Source of the DNA: Pirellulaceae bacterium
GTDB taxonomy: Bacteria > Planctomycetota > Planctomycetia > Pirellulales > Pirellulaceae
Reading direction: 5' to 3'
Length of the DNA stretch: 64,000 nt
Assembly: GCA_026004795.1 (NCBI GenBank)
Contig: BPJV01000003.1
Span: forward strand, 558,001-622,000
Under the pieces are notes generated by a model. That model worked only from the letters and a program-made list of their open reading frames with translations. It was not told where the DNA came from and made no database searches. Shown here piece by piece: positions 53,001 through 61,500 of the stretch. The translations under genes and the position numbers were made by a program. Position 1 is the first letter of the stretch. Every line of letters begins with the position of its first letter.

Positions 53001-56000
53001 GCCGCCAAAGCTTGCAGGGTTACCGGAATGCGGATTCGCGTCGTTCCGTTGTCGCCTTCATGAATCACCACCTCCGGTCCGGCCAGCGGTGTTCCGTCGA
53101 CCAGCTCCGCGCTGGGTCCCAGATCGAGTCGGACTTGCCCTTCGGCCACTCCGCAATTGCCGCCTGGCAAATTGAACGTGCCTTGCAGCGCTCCGAATTG
53201 AACTTGCAAGCATCCTCCCGCGTCCAGCGAACCGCTCATGGCCGGATTTGTGCTGTCGCCCGCCGGTACGCCTGCCAGAAATCCCCAACCGGTGAAACTG
53301 CCCGTCGCTTGCGTTCCGTCAAAGGCAAAGCTTAAATCCCCGTGCGCTTCCAAAACGGCGGGTACGTTCGGCACGGCGTCGATGTGCACCTCGGCCGAGA
53401 GTGTGACATTGGTGACCGTTGGCAAACCGCTTAGATCCGGTGGCACTACAGTGAAACCACCGTTGAATGAAACGCCGAAAGCTCCCAACAGATTGCTGTC
53501 GCCGCGGATATTCGAGAAATGCAAAGCACCATCCGCGTCGACGCGTATCGACGCACTGGCGTGCTCCAATGAAAAACCGGGAATGATCAGTGTGGCATCA
53601 GACAGCTCGATCGACATCCCGGCCGTGGCGGGCCGCGTATCGAACAACAGCGAAAGTGTTCCGCCGTCGATCTTCACGGGCCAACTGCCGTCGGCGAGCG
53701 GGTTGTTGTCGCTTGGGGCGATCAACTGCATGTTGCCGAAGCCCCCCGTGTCGTCAGCGCCGAATTGAAAGGATGCCTCTTCCGAGCCGGGATTGCCCAA
53801 GGTCGTTTCGCGATAGGGCATCTCAAAGGTCAATCCCAGGAGGTTGACCGAGGCCCCCAATCCCATGGTCACGGTCGAACCACCGCCTGGTGCGGTTTCG
53901 CGCCGCAAGGTCAGTTGCACACCTTCGGCACCGGTTCCCGGCAGGAAGAATGCGGCCCCGGAAATCGCATCGGCTGTTCCCGTAGCGCTGAAATCGGGAA
54001 TCAGACCTGATTCGGGCAAGGAAATATTGAACGTGAAACTGCCGTCGGTGATCAATCCGGGAATGTCGATGTCGGCCAACAACTCCGCTCCGCCGCGGCG
54101 CATGATAAGCGGATCGGTCTCGTCATAGGAGTAGCCCGGCGAGTACACACGCATGCAACCGCCGTTATCGGTTCCCGTGCGAAGTTGCAACCAACCTGGT
54201 GTAGCCTCCGGATTATTCGGGTCAATCCCCATCAATCCGCCCACGCCGATGGCGGTTAAGAACCGGTTGAACTGGGCGGTCGCATTGACGACGGTGTGGA
54301 CGTTGGGAAGACCAAAAGCGGCGCAGGCGGCCGGCGCATTGCCGAGGATCACTTCGGCAGCCACGCGCGGGAGGCCGCCATCGAGTTGCTCGTCGCCGTC
54401 GTCGCCGGCCGTAGGCAGCACGCGATCCCCCACAGCTTGCCGCACGCCGTCGTTGTTCAGGTCGATAAACACTTCGCCTTGAGGATCGAATCGGCCGTTC
54501 TTGTTCAGGTCGACCCATTCCTGCTCGGTGTAAACACCATCGCCGTTCAGATCCGTCCAGGGCTCGGGAAGGTCGATCTGCCCGTTGCGGGGATTCGTGT
54601 CTTCATACTCCCAGTACTCGGCGACACCGTTGCGATTCAAGTCGCTCCAAGGATCCCCCGAATCCCAGCGGCCGTTCTTGTTCAAATCTTCGAACGGCTC
54701 GGCGGCATCGACCACCCCGTTTCCGTTCTTGTCGTTCCACACTTCACCCGGATCCCATAAGCCGTCGCCGTCGAAATCACCGCCCAATGCGTCCCAAGTG
54801 CCGTTGCCGTTCCAGTCTTCCAGCGGTTCTCCCGGCTGCCACTGGCCATCACCGTTCGTGTCCTCAAACGGCTCGGGTGCGAACGGCTCGGCCAGATTGA
54901 ACCCAGGCGTGCCGTTGATCTCTTCATACTGTTCGGCGGCGCTGGAATTCAGGTCGACGAGAAAACGGGTTTCGAGTCCGAGGAAGTCGCCGATAATCTC
55001 CAACTGTTCGCCGCGGCCGATCACCAGCGCTTCGCCGAGGTCGACTCCCAAGAGTTTGCCGGTTGTGGCATCCGGATTGCCGGGCACACTTTCCACGCTG
55101 CCGTACTGGCCGAAGAGGTAGCCGTCGGTCGCCCACTTCTCGCTAAGTTGGTCTCCCAACTCGGCAGCTCGCCCCGTCAGCCGAGCGACCAGCTCAGCCG
55201 GCGGCAGACCGACCAGCTCGTCAAGCCCGCCGAGCTCTTCCACGACGGGTGTCAGTAGATCGGGGACGAACAACTGAAGCTGAGCGACCTGCTGCTGAGC
55301 CGTAATCGCACCGGGAACTTCAGTCAAGAATCGCAGGAAGGCAAACGTCTCGTCCGGATGGGCGATCACGCACGAAATCGTATCGTCGCACTGCTGGCCA
55401 AGGCCTTGCATGTGCGCCAAGAGATCGTTTTTTACTTCATTGAAAAGGTCGACCGGTTCGGTCAGGAACCGCGGCAGAGTCAGCCGGCCGTCCAGCAGGA
55501 TGCCGCCACCCTGGATCTTGTCCCAGTTGGTCCGACCGCTGTCGTCGGGCAACTGCGGATCAACGTAGATCTTGCCGCTGCCCAGCTGACCCGGATCGGT
55601 TACGAGCAGATGTTCGGTTTCCTTCAAGTATCGGGCGCCTGTCGTGGCCGTGTTGTCTTCCAACACCACGTCGCCGGGGAACATCAAGCCTTGCACTTGG
55701 GCCAATTCCAAGCCATAGAGGTCCACCGTGCCGCCCAGACCCGCGAACCAAGGTGAAGGACCGCTGAAATCGATTTCCGGAATCCGATTGAGAAACAGGT
55801 CCTTGAACAAGTTGGTGAACGGGACATGGACATTGACGTTCGTGATGTCGGACATGGGGGAGACCGGCAGCGTGCCTTGAGTGGCAATTCGCATGAGTTG
55901 CTCGATCAACCGCACTTGGGCATCGATGTCGATTCGCGTCTTGTCGATCCGCACGTGAACTCGCTCGCGCGGCGGTCCGATCGGGAAGCCCAGGATGACG

Positions 56001-58492
56001 GGCTGGACGTAGCCTTCGATCGAGAAACTGGGATTCATCACATCGAAAAAGGCGTTGGTTGCCTCTTCAGCCGCACTGCCAAGGGTCGAAAAGATGACCG
56101 ACGCGATCGCTCCAGCCATCCGGGCCGACTTCTCCATCCGCGTGCGTGATTCAATGAGGCTGTCGGCCAGAGACAAGCCGGAGCTGTCGGGCTCGATCGA
56201 ATCGACGAGGCTGACTAACTGAGTGAAATGCGTATCGGCCAAGGCGGTCGCCCGTTCGACCCCTGCCACGAACAAACGCTGAATCAGTTGATCGAGCTGC
56301 GGAATTCCGGTGGTGAACAGTTGCGGGTCCCAATCCACATCCAATTCCGGCGCCACTTGCATCAAGTCGGTCAGCAATTTGCCGGCAGCCATTACACCTA
56401 ATTGGAAAGTCTCTGAATCAATGCTCCCTGGTGTCAGCAAGTCGGCAATCGAAGGGATCGCTGCTGGAACCTGGCTGCCACCGAGCATTCGGTTTTTCAG
56501 GAATGCCGTGTCGATCAACGTCTCCGAAGCACTGCCAAGCTCATCGCCAGGGCCGCCCTCGTCGAGTTGTCGATTTTCGTTTAGATCGAGCAAGAACTTG
56601 AAGAAGGCCGGACGTTGGCGCTCGCGGTCGACGGCCTGTTGGGCCGCGGTGATCAAACTGTCGAACACCGAGGAGTTGCCGTTGAGTGCCTTGAGTCGTT
56701 CCAGTCGAGCGACTTCAGCCTCCAGGATCGCAAGTTTACCAATGTACGCGAGGCGCTCGTTTTCGTACCGCCTAGCAACCAGCCCGAGTGCTTGATCCAA
56801 ATAGGTGTTGCTTTCGTTGGCAATGGTCTCCAGAAACGCGCGCGCGGCAATCGCGGTGCCGGCCGCCAGTCCATCGGTGTCGAATTGAGCGCCGATGCGG
56901 GCTTGCATCGGAAGCAGTAGTGACAGTAAGCCACCGGTGCCCGGGATTCCCGCCGCTACATTGATACTTGGATTGATGGGGTCGCTGGAGTCGAACACGA
57001 TGTCCGCCTGCGCGAGCGACTGGCCCAGGATCTCGACATCTCCGCGAACGAATACTTGAGCCTTGGACTGGGAAAGTGCTTCGAGCGTTGCCGCATCGTA
57101 ACCAACGTTCATTCCCACCGTGACCCGCCCGCCGATGGCGTTGTACAGATTCGTATTGGTGAGCACGCCGCTAACGACTAAGCGGAATCCTTTGTTCCAT
57201 GTGAATGTTGGCTCGTATTGATTCTTATTAACGATCCGCGTGATGGCAGCTTCGATCTCCGACGGTGAGAGGTTTTTTGGGCGGGCGAATTCGGGACGCG
57301 CGAGGATGTCGATCGGATTGGCCACTTCCTCGATTGGTGGCGCGTCGAAGACCAGAGCTCCTTCTAAGCCCTCGATGACGAAACCGGTCTGATTGCCGAT
57401 CTGGTAGCCGGCCGCGGCACCGATTCCGAAAAACGCCGCACCAACCCCGGCGCCAACGATGCCTCCAATTGGAATCGGCACACCCGATTTCAACCGCACC
57501 AGGACAGGACCATATTGCGTGATGACCAGTTCCGCACCAATTCCCACGTTGCCTGCCGATAACTCGCCTTGCACTTGAGCGTAAAGAACTTGACGGTGCT
57601 CGGAGTTGTCGAGTTGGACGTCCTGGACACCAAGGGTCAAGCCGCCTCCGATAGAAACCGGCCCCAGTTCGAAGGGCTCCATGCCGATCGATACTCCGTT
57701 GACGCTCGAAACGTCGAAAGGCAGCGGACACGTCTCGCTGCCGATCAAGGCGGGATGGGTTGCGCACGAGTTCGAAACGTATCTTGCCAGTTCGGCCAGT
57801 TTGATTTCCAACTTCTTGATTTGAGCGCGGATCGGCCAACCCCCTTCGCTCGATTCAAGCCCGCCGCTGACGATCAGCCGATAGTTGCGCGGGTCGACCA
57901 GTTCCTGAAACGGCGTGAGGGAATCCGAGCCGAGTTGATCAAGCGTTAAATCAAAATCGTCGCCTGTCCCTTCCGCACCCTTGAAGCGAATGCCGACTTC
58001 CGTGACATGCAACGGGAACCAATCGGGTAGTCCAAAAACATTGCCCCCCGGAACTCCCGAATCTTCGTCGATGGCGACACGGAAGAACGCGCCGATCGTC
58101 TCGTCAAAATCCAGCGTCGCCGGATCATCGACTGGTTCGGCTGCCATGACGAACACACGTTGCAAATCGGCACTAATGCCGAATCCGCCAGCTTCAAAGG
58201 TAAGTCCTTTGATCGAATCGGGCGCGGCCTCTTCAACCCGTACCCCGGCTTGGCGCAGAATAAAGTAAGGTTCGTTCGCTGCGGCGTCCGTATTCACCTG
58301 GGCCCGTCCGAATATCGTGAAGTAATCGCCCAGGGGAATTTCCACCATGCCGGTGTCAAACGACTCCAATGAGGCCTGGAACGACAAATCGAACGGCTGC
58401 GCTGGCGTGGCACGATTAGCCAGGACGGTATTGAACCGGGCGTAGCCTTGGTCCACGCCGAACCAGCTTGTGTCGACCGACGCCTCGACCAC
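50051..58492 (-). CDS. Giant secreted protein, C-terminal section (EF-hand-like/Calx-beta/beta-solenoid/dockerin); probably 3' part of one ORF split by in-frame TGA at 58532-58534
   Basis: 2813 aa; same frame as 58532-64000 and open from the TGA onward; DxNxDG repeats, Calx-beta-like segment, dockerin-like LDVNQDSYVTPLDVLLVINAIN. Confidence 0.7.
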   Translation of the reverse strand: MVEASVDTSWFGVDQGYARFNTVLANRATPAQPFDLSFQASLESFDTGMVEIPLGDYFTIFGRAQVNTDAAANEPYFILRQAGVRVEEAAPDSIKGLTFEAGGFGISADLQRVFVMAAEPVDDPATLDFDETIGAFFRVAIDEDSGVPGGNVFGLPDWFPLHVTEVGIRFKGAEGTGDDFDLTLDQLGSDSLTPFQELVDPRNYRLIVSGGLESSEGGWPIRAQIKKLEIKLAELARYVSNSCATHPALIGSETCPLPFDVSSVNGVSIGMEPFELGPVSIGGGLTLGVQDVQLDNSEHRQVLYAQVQGELSAGNVGIGAELVITQYGPVLVRLKSGVPIPIGGIVGAGVGAAFFGIGAAAGYQIGNQTGFVIEGLEGALVFDAPPIEEVANPIDILARPEFARPKNLSPSEIEAAITRIVNKNQYEPTFTWNKGFRLVVSGVLTNTNLYNAIGGRVTVGMNVGYDAATLEALSQSKAQVFVRGDVEILGQSLAQADIVFDSSDPINPSINVAAGIPGTGGLLSLLLPMQARIGAQFDTDGLAAGTAIAARAFLETIANESNTYLDQALGLVARRYENERLAYIGKLAILEAEVARLERLKALNGNSSVFDSLITAAQQAVDRERQRPAFFKFLLDLNENRQLDEGGPGDELGSASETLIDTAFLKNRMLGGSQVPAAIPSIADLLTPGSIDSETFQLGVMAAGKLLTDLMQVAPELDVDWDPQLFTTGIPQLDQLIQRLFVAGVERATALADTHFTQLVSLVDSIEPDSSGLSLADSLIESRTRMEKSARMAGAIASVIFSTLGSAAEEATNAFFDVMNPSFSIEGYVQPVILGFPIGPPRERVHVRIDKTRIDIDAQVRLIEQLMRIATQGTLPVSPMSDITNVNVHVPFTNLFKDLFLNRIPEIDFSGPSPWFAGLGGTVDLYGLELAQVQGLMFPGDVVLEDNTATTGARYLKETEHLLVTDPGQLGSGKIYVDPQLPDDSGRTNWDKIQGGGILLDGRLTLPRFLTEPVDLFNEVKNDLLAHMQGLGQQCDDTISCVIAHPDETFAFLRFLTEVPGAITAQQQVAQLQLFVPDLLTPVVEELGGLDELVGLPPAELVARLTGRAAELGDQLSEKWATDGYLFGQYGSVESVPGNPDATTGKLLGVDLGEALVIGRGEQLEIIGDFLGLETRFLVDLNSSAAEQYEEINGTPGFNLAEPFAPEPFEDTNGDGQWQPGEPLEDWNGNGTWDALGGDFDGDGLWDPGEVWNDKNGNGVVDAAEPFEDLNKNGRWDSGDPWSDLNRNGVAEYWEYEDTNPRNGQIDLPEPWTDLNGDGVYTEQEWVDLNKNGRFDPQGEVFIDLNNDGVRQAVGDRVLPTAGDDGDEQLDGGLPRVAAEVILGNAPAACAAFGLPNVHTVVNATAQFNRFLTAIGVGGLMGIDPNNPEATPGWLQLRTGTDNGGCMRVYSPGYSYDETDPLIMRRGGAELLADIDIPGLITDGSFTFNISLPESGLIPDFSATGTADAISGAAFFLPGTGAEGVQLTLRRETAPGGGSTVTMGLGASVNLLGLTFEMPYRETTLGNPGSEEASFQFGADDTGGFGNMQLIAPSDNNPLADGSWPVKIDGGTLSLLFDTRPATAGMSIELSDATLIIPGFSLEHASASIRVDADGALHFSNIRGDSNLLGAFGVSFNGGFTVVPPDLSGLPTVTNVTLSAEVHIDAVPNVPAVLEAHGDLSFAFDGTQATGSFTGWGFLAGVPAGDSTNPAMSGSLDAGGCLQVQFGALQGTFNLPGGNCGVAEGQVRLDLGPSAELVDGTPLAGPEVVIHEGDNGTTRIRIPVTLQALAAADQPTTVRVSFDVTADTAQPGSDYNVVTTGPIDFSVDSSQMTDTKYIEIDIVADANLFEALNEQFHIAITVDSFSPPAGSDTSLFQGVTAMSVTLQNDDPPDPNDYPAGLWTAPYGALAHWTFDDPQPGSLDYTPLGQDLRNSMDPAPVDHFGKLVVSKRGLPGLVEEDGLFWLGGSNALGIAVPPRAEASWDFTVQPSSLILNYDPTEFRFYTRTTSRQPDWRLQWSLDGTTFHEITTSGQSTPALSYHDWDRYEIALPGEFEANDMTLPVLAQPITFRIATTDPNMQIDSVSVLGKKNGALDEFLFDLNRFLERMDQRLPHDLDITGAGKVQVGIGPEVVSPGGTPEPAVVIELFDTMPDDTYITLLSGNGYGTGQSLPVVVRSHGGIESIDLSTVTHFEGVLDVDGDVTGSVLTTGIDRGRIDIQNSASSPVTILAFGNFGTAPGADGVSISADQRIGNLQIAGSWLSGELRAKSLGSGLIQGEFRGGVSLRNGFDNLTFANGDFAPTHFQVGTANRPGSGDSGQLSVTNGDLTGTLNVLGTVDVITVSAGTMNADLTATHINTVTATTHATLLLGGDVNGNLQAGSIDAIQITGGDLNAGIELTDAQFRDVDIAVSEYCYAGQCKGGRINSPGSIHVAGGVKSIVANDVFMGLHVEGPVESIVVVPYTDGRRSGLRGQFDAGRFGSIQVTGATVDVQLTAKDERWRMGKSPGIELIELIDSTWTNGMISLPDGVPMGTILDDGNVLEWPGDVNTIMAGGYRLEQIPGNWGTRAVVIPASWQNPVNRLDVNQDSYVTPLDVLLVINAINRNGSRPLPRPSLLGSLPAPFYDTTGDDYLQPLDALLIINHLNRRVGGEAEFTAEFAGPSSADQAQAWSGAGLGPWESHDSAIPRWRERILPLAAPRQHQNVQRTPTNTQDGRDVLFSRLPSHHARHVDANRIVAVDVVALDTVLADSREEDDLESILDLLTSDADSSYKP
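54425..54875 (-). other. Array of about 10 Ca-binding DxNxDGxxDxGE (EF-hand/TSP3-like) motifs within the giant protein
   Basis: FEDTNGDGQWQPGE, LEDWNGNGTW, DFDGDGLWDPGE, WNDKNGNGVVDAAE, FEDLNKNGRWDSGD, WSDLNRNGV, WTDLNGDGV, WVDLNKNGRFDPQGE, FIDLNNDGV. Confidence 0.8.
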
Positions 58493-58531
58493 CCAATCCA
58501 GATCCAGCTTCGTATCGGTATAGCTGGTTCC

Positions 58532-61500
58532 TCAGATCGTCGTGCCTTCCGAAACGGAGATCTGGCCTACGGCCGACGCCCGGACGCTGTTGTTTTCATT
58601 GGGACGCGTGTCGCGCAGCGTAAAGGTACCGGCGATATCGCCGTCCCAGCTCCCGTTGACAAACTTCCCCAAGTACAACGCACCGTCGGCAGCAACCGAT
58701 GTGGCGGGAATCGGTACGTTGCGGGCACCGATGAAGATGGGGCCGAGTTCGGTGAACATCAGTTGCCGGTCGGGATTGAGCAACGACGAAGCCTCGACTT
58801 CCACCTGAACAAAACCGTTTTCACAGAGGGTTAATCCTTGAACGTCAGGAAACTCGTTGGAATCGATTTCAGGCCAGTTGATGACCGTGCCGCTCGAGCA
58901 ACTTTGTTGATCGGGTCGGCCAATCGCCAGGATCGGATCAAAGGGCAACGCCGCAAAGAACCCTCGCTTCTTGGGCTTCCCATCTTGCATGACGACGTTG
59001 CCGTCCTCGTCTGTTTCATACAAGTTAAATTGTGCGTCGACGCTAAGTTTGAACGTGTCCAGTTGGTTCGTATCAGGAAACTCAAGGTGGACGTTTTCGA
59101 CCGTCAGTGGCAAGAGATCTCGCAGGTTGAATTCGTCCAGCCCCTGGCCGACTGGTAGATCGAAGCCTACCGCCTGGCCGAAGGCGAAGGCAGCGTCGCG
59201 CACGATTTGGCCTGCATCGATCTCAGGCCGCTTCAGTGCCAGCAGCGGAACGTCGTCATCGGGATTCGTATCTTGAATTTGGAACGGTTCGTCGCCGAAG
59301 AACGGTACGGTGATGCCGACGCCACCCGCCTGGAGAAGATTCGGACCACCGGCCAAATCGATCTTTCCGTCATAGATTTCAAGGAAGACGACGTCTTTGA
59401 TACCGGCAGAGAAGCGTTCAGCCCCAAGGGCCAGGCCATCTGTACTCAATGTTCCAAACCCACCCTCGATGGCCACCAGGCCTTCTGGTGAATTGGGGTC
59501 GTCCGGGTATAGCGGTGTGCCGCCGTCGCTGACTTCGTACAACAACGCATCGAGGTCGGAAACGCCGATTTCAGCCGCAACGCTAGTTGGAGGACCCAAG
59601 ATGTCCTGCTGATTGAAACGCACGTCCAATTCAGCCGCCAGGCGCGCTCGGGAAACCAGCAGCCAGTCGCCCAGTCGGACCTCGGTCGGCTTGCCCGTCA
59701 GGATACCATTTTCTACTCTCCACACGCCTCGCTCCACTTGCCAGGGATCAGCGGGCGTGCTGGTGAGCGGATCCTGAGCCAACTCGACATAGGTGCCGGA
59801 TGCTGCCTGTTTGGCAAAGACGCGGTAATTCTGGAACTGGGCCGAGCGGGTGGACGCGGCCAGCCCGGCAAGTCCTCCGGCGAAACTGCTCGAAAACTGA
59901 TAGTTTGCTTGTACGTTAAACCCGCCTGTGCTCAATTGGCGACCCACGCGCACCTGGCCGCCGTTCCACTCGACGCGCATCCGGATCATCCCGGAGACTC
60001 CCGCCAACTCTTCAGCGTTACCATTGGCCAGAACGGTCCAGCGCGGCTCGCTCGAGCCCACGTTGCCAGAGGAACCGCCCGCTTCCACCAATTCAAACTG
60101 ACCAATAACCCACCGTTTGCCGAACTCGGTCGTGTTTTCGAGCCCCGCGAACTTGAACCGATCCGGCGACTGGTAATCAAAGATCATCATTCCGCCGAGT
60201 TGCCCGTCGACGTCTACTTCGATCGCCCCGATGGTCGGTACCGCCTCTCTGCGAGTTAACACGGCATCCGCACCGATCTCGGTCACGACCTCGGCATGCA
60301 GTCCTTGGTTGTCCACCTGAGCTTGAAAGCCGATTTCGGTTGGAACGCCCTCTTGCAAGCTGTACGGGATCAACAATCGGCCTTGCAACTGAGCGTCGAA
60401 ATTGAATTCGGTGTCGACGGAAAAGGCCAGCCCCGTATCGCGCAGCTCAAATCCCTCGATCTCGGCCGTCACTCCCGTGTCCACGGGCTTGGGCGGTTGG
60501 ATGGTGATGCTGTAATAGGGATTGCGGCCGCCGGCGTCGTCCGACACACGCAGGTAATAGACGCCGGCCGGTTGCCCCAAGAGCGAAACACGAGCGCGAT
60601 CGCCGAACGCCAAAGCGTCTCCACGTACGAATACGACCGACCGCCCGCCGGTGGCCGAGTCAACGGTCTCGCGATACAGTTCCAGGTCCAAGTCGCCCCG
60701 CTGCCGCGCGAAGTCGACTTGCACGTAGCTGGTCGGTGTGCCGCGCGATGTGATTTCGAAACGGAACCAATCGGCGGCATCGCGCAAGGCCAAGGGAACT
60801 ACGGTCAATTTCTGGTTGGGGATTCCCAGGTCGCCTGGCCCGCCGACAAGCAACTGATGGTAGTCGCCCAAGAATTCGTGAACGTCGTCCTTTTCCTGTC
60901 CGTTTACCGTAATGGTTTGCGTCTTGAGCGCTTCAGCCAATTGCGGGTCGATGTTGAGATCCAGCGTTCCCGTTCGCAACTCGAACACGGTGGGCAGATC
61001 GGCGCCTTCCGGCGGGCGGTCGGCGGGCGCGATCGTATCAAGTGACGGTTTGAAAACGGCTCCCGCCAGCGGCAGAGACAAGCTCGGATCGGTAGCGCCG
61101 CTGCCCGCTTCGCTCACACCCGGTATTTTCGCATTGGCAGCGAGCATCAATTGGAACGAGTCGAGCGGGTTGCCGTCAAAACCGACTTGCAGATGCTGCA
61201 ACTGATCGAGATGGCTCAACCGAAGCTTTCCATCAGCGGGCGCCACGTGGCTCCAATCAGCTTGGACTTTGGTCGTGAGATACCCTTCGCCATGTTCCAA
61301 GGTCAGGATTCCGTCGAACAGTTCGAGCTGAGCGTCGATATGGGCGGCAATCCCAAAACGCGCTCCCATGTCGGTTACCGGCCGCTGTTGGGGTTCCGAT
61401 TTGGCGGTGCGATCCGGCCGCGTGCGGATGTAGAAGGAATCGTTGGATGAATCGAGTCCGAACACGATCTGGCCGGTCAGTTCCGGGCGATCCACGGAGG

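Noticed and set aside
58532-58534. Firm call of selenocysteine at the in-frame TGA
   Set aside because: Adjacent hairpin is suggestive only; no SECIS consensus, no Sec genes in window, extracellular structural protein context makes a mutation or sequencing error equally plausible.
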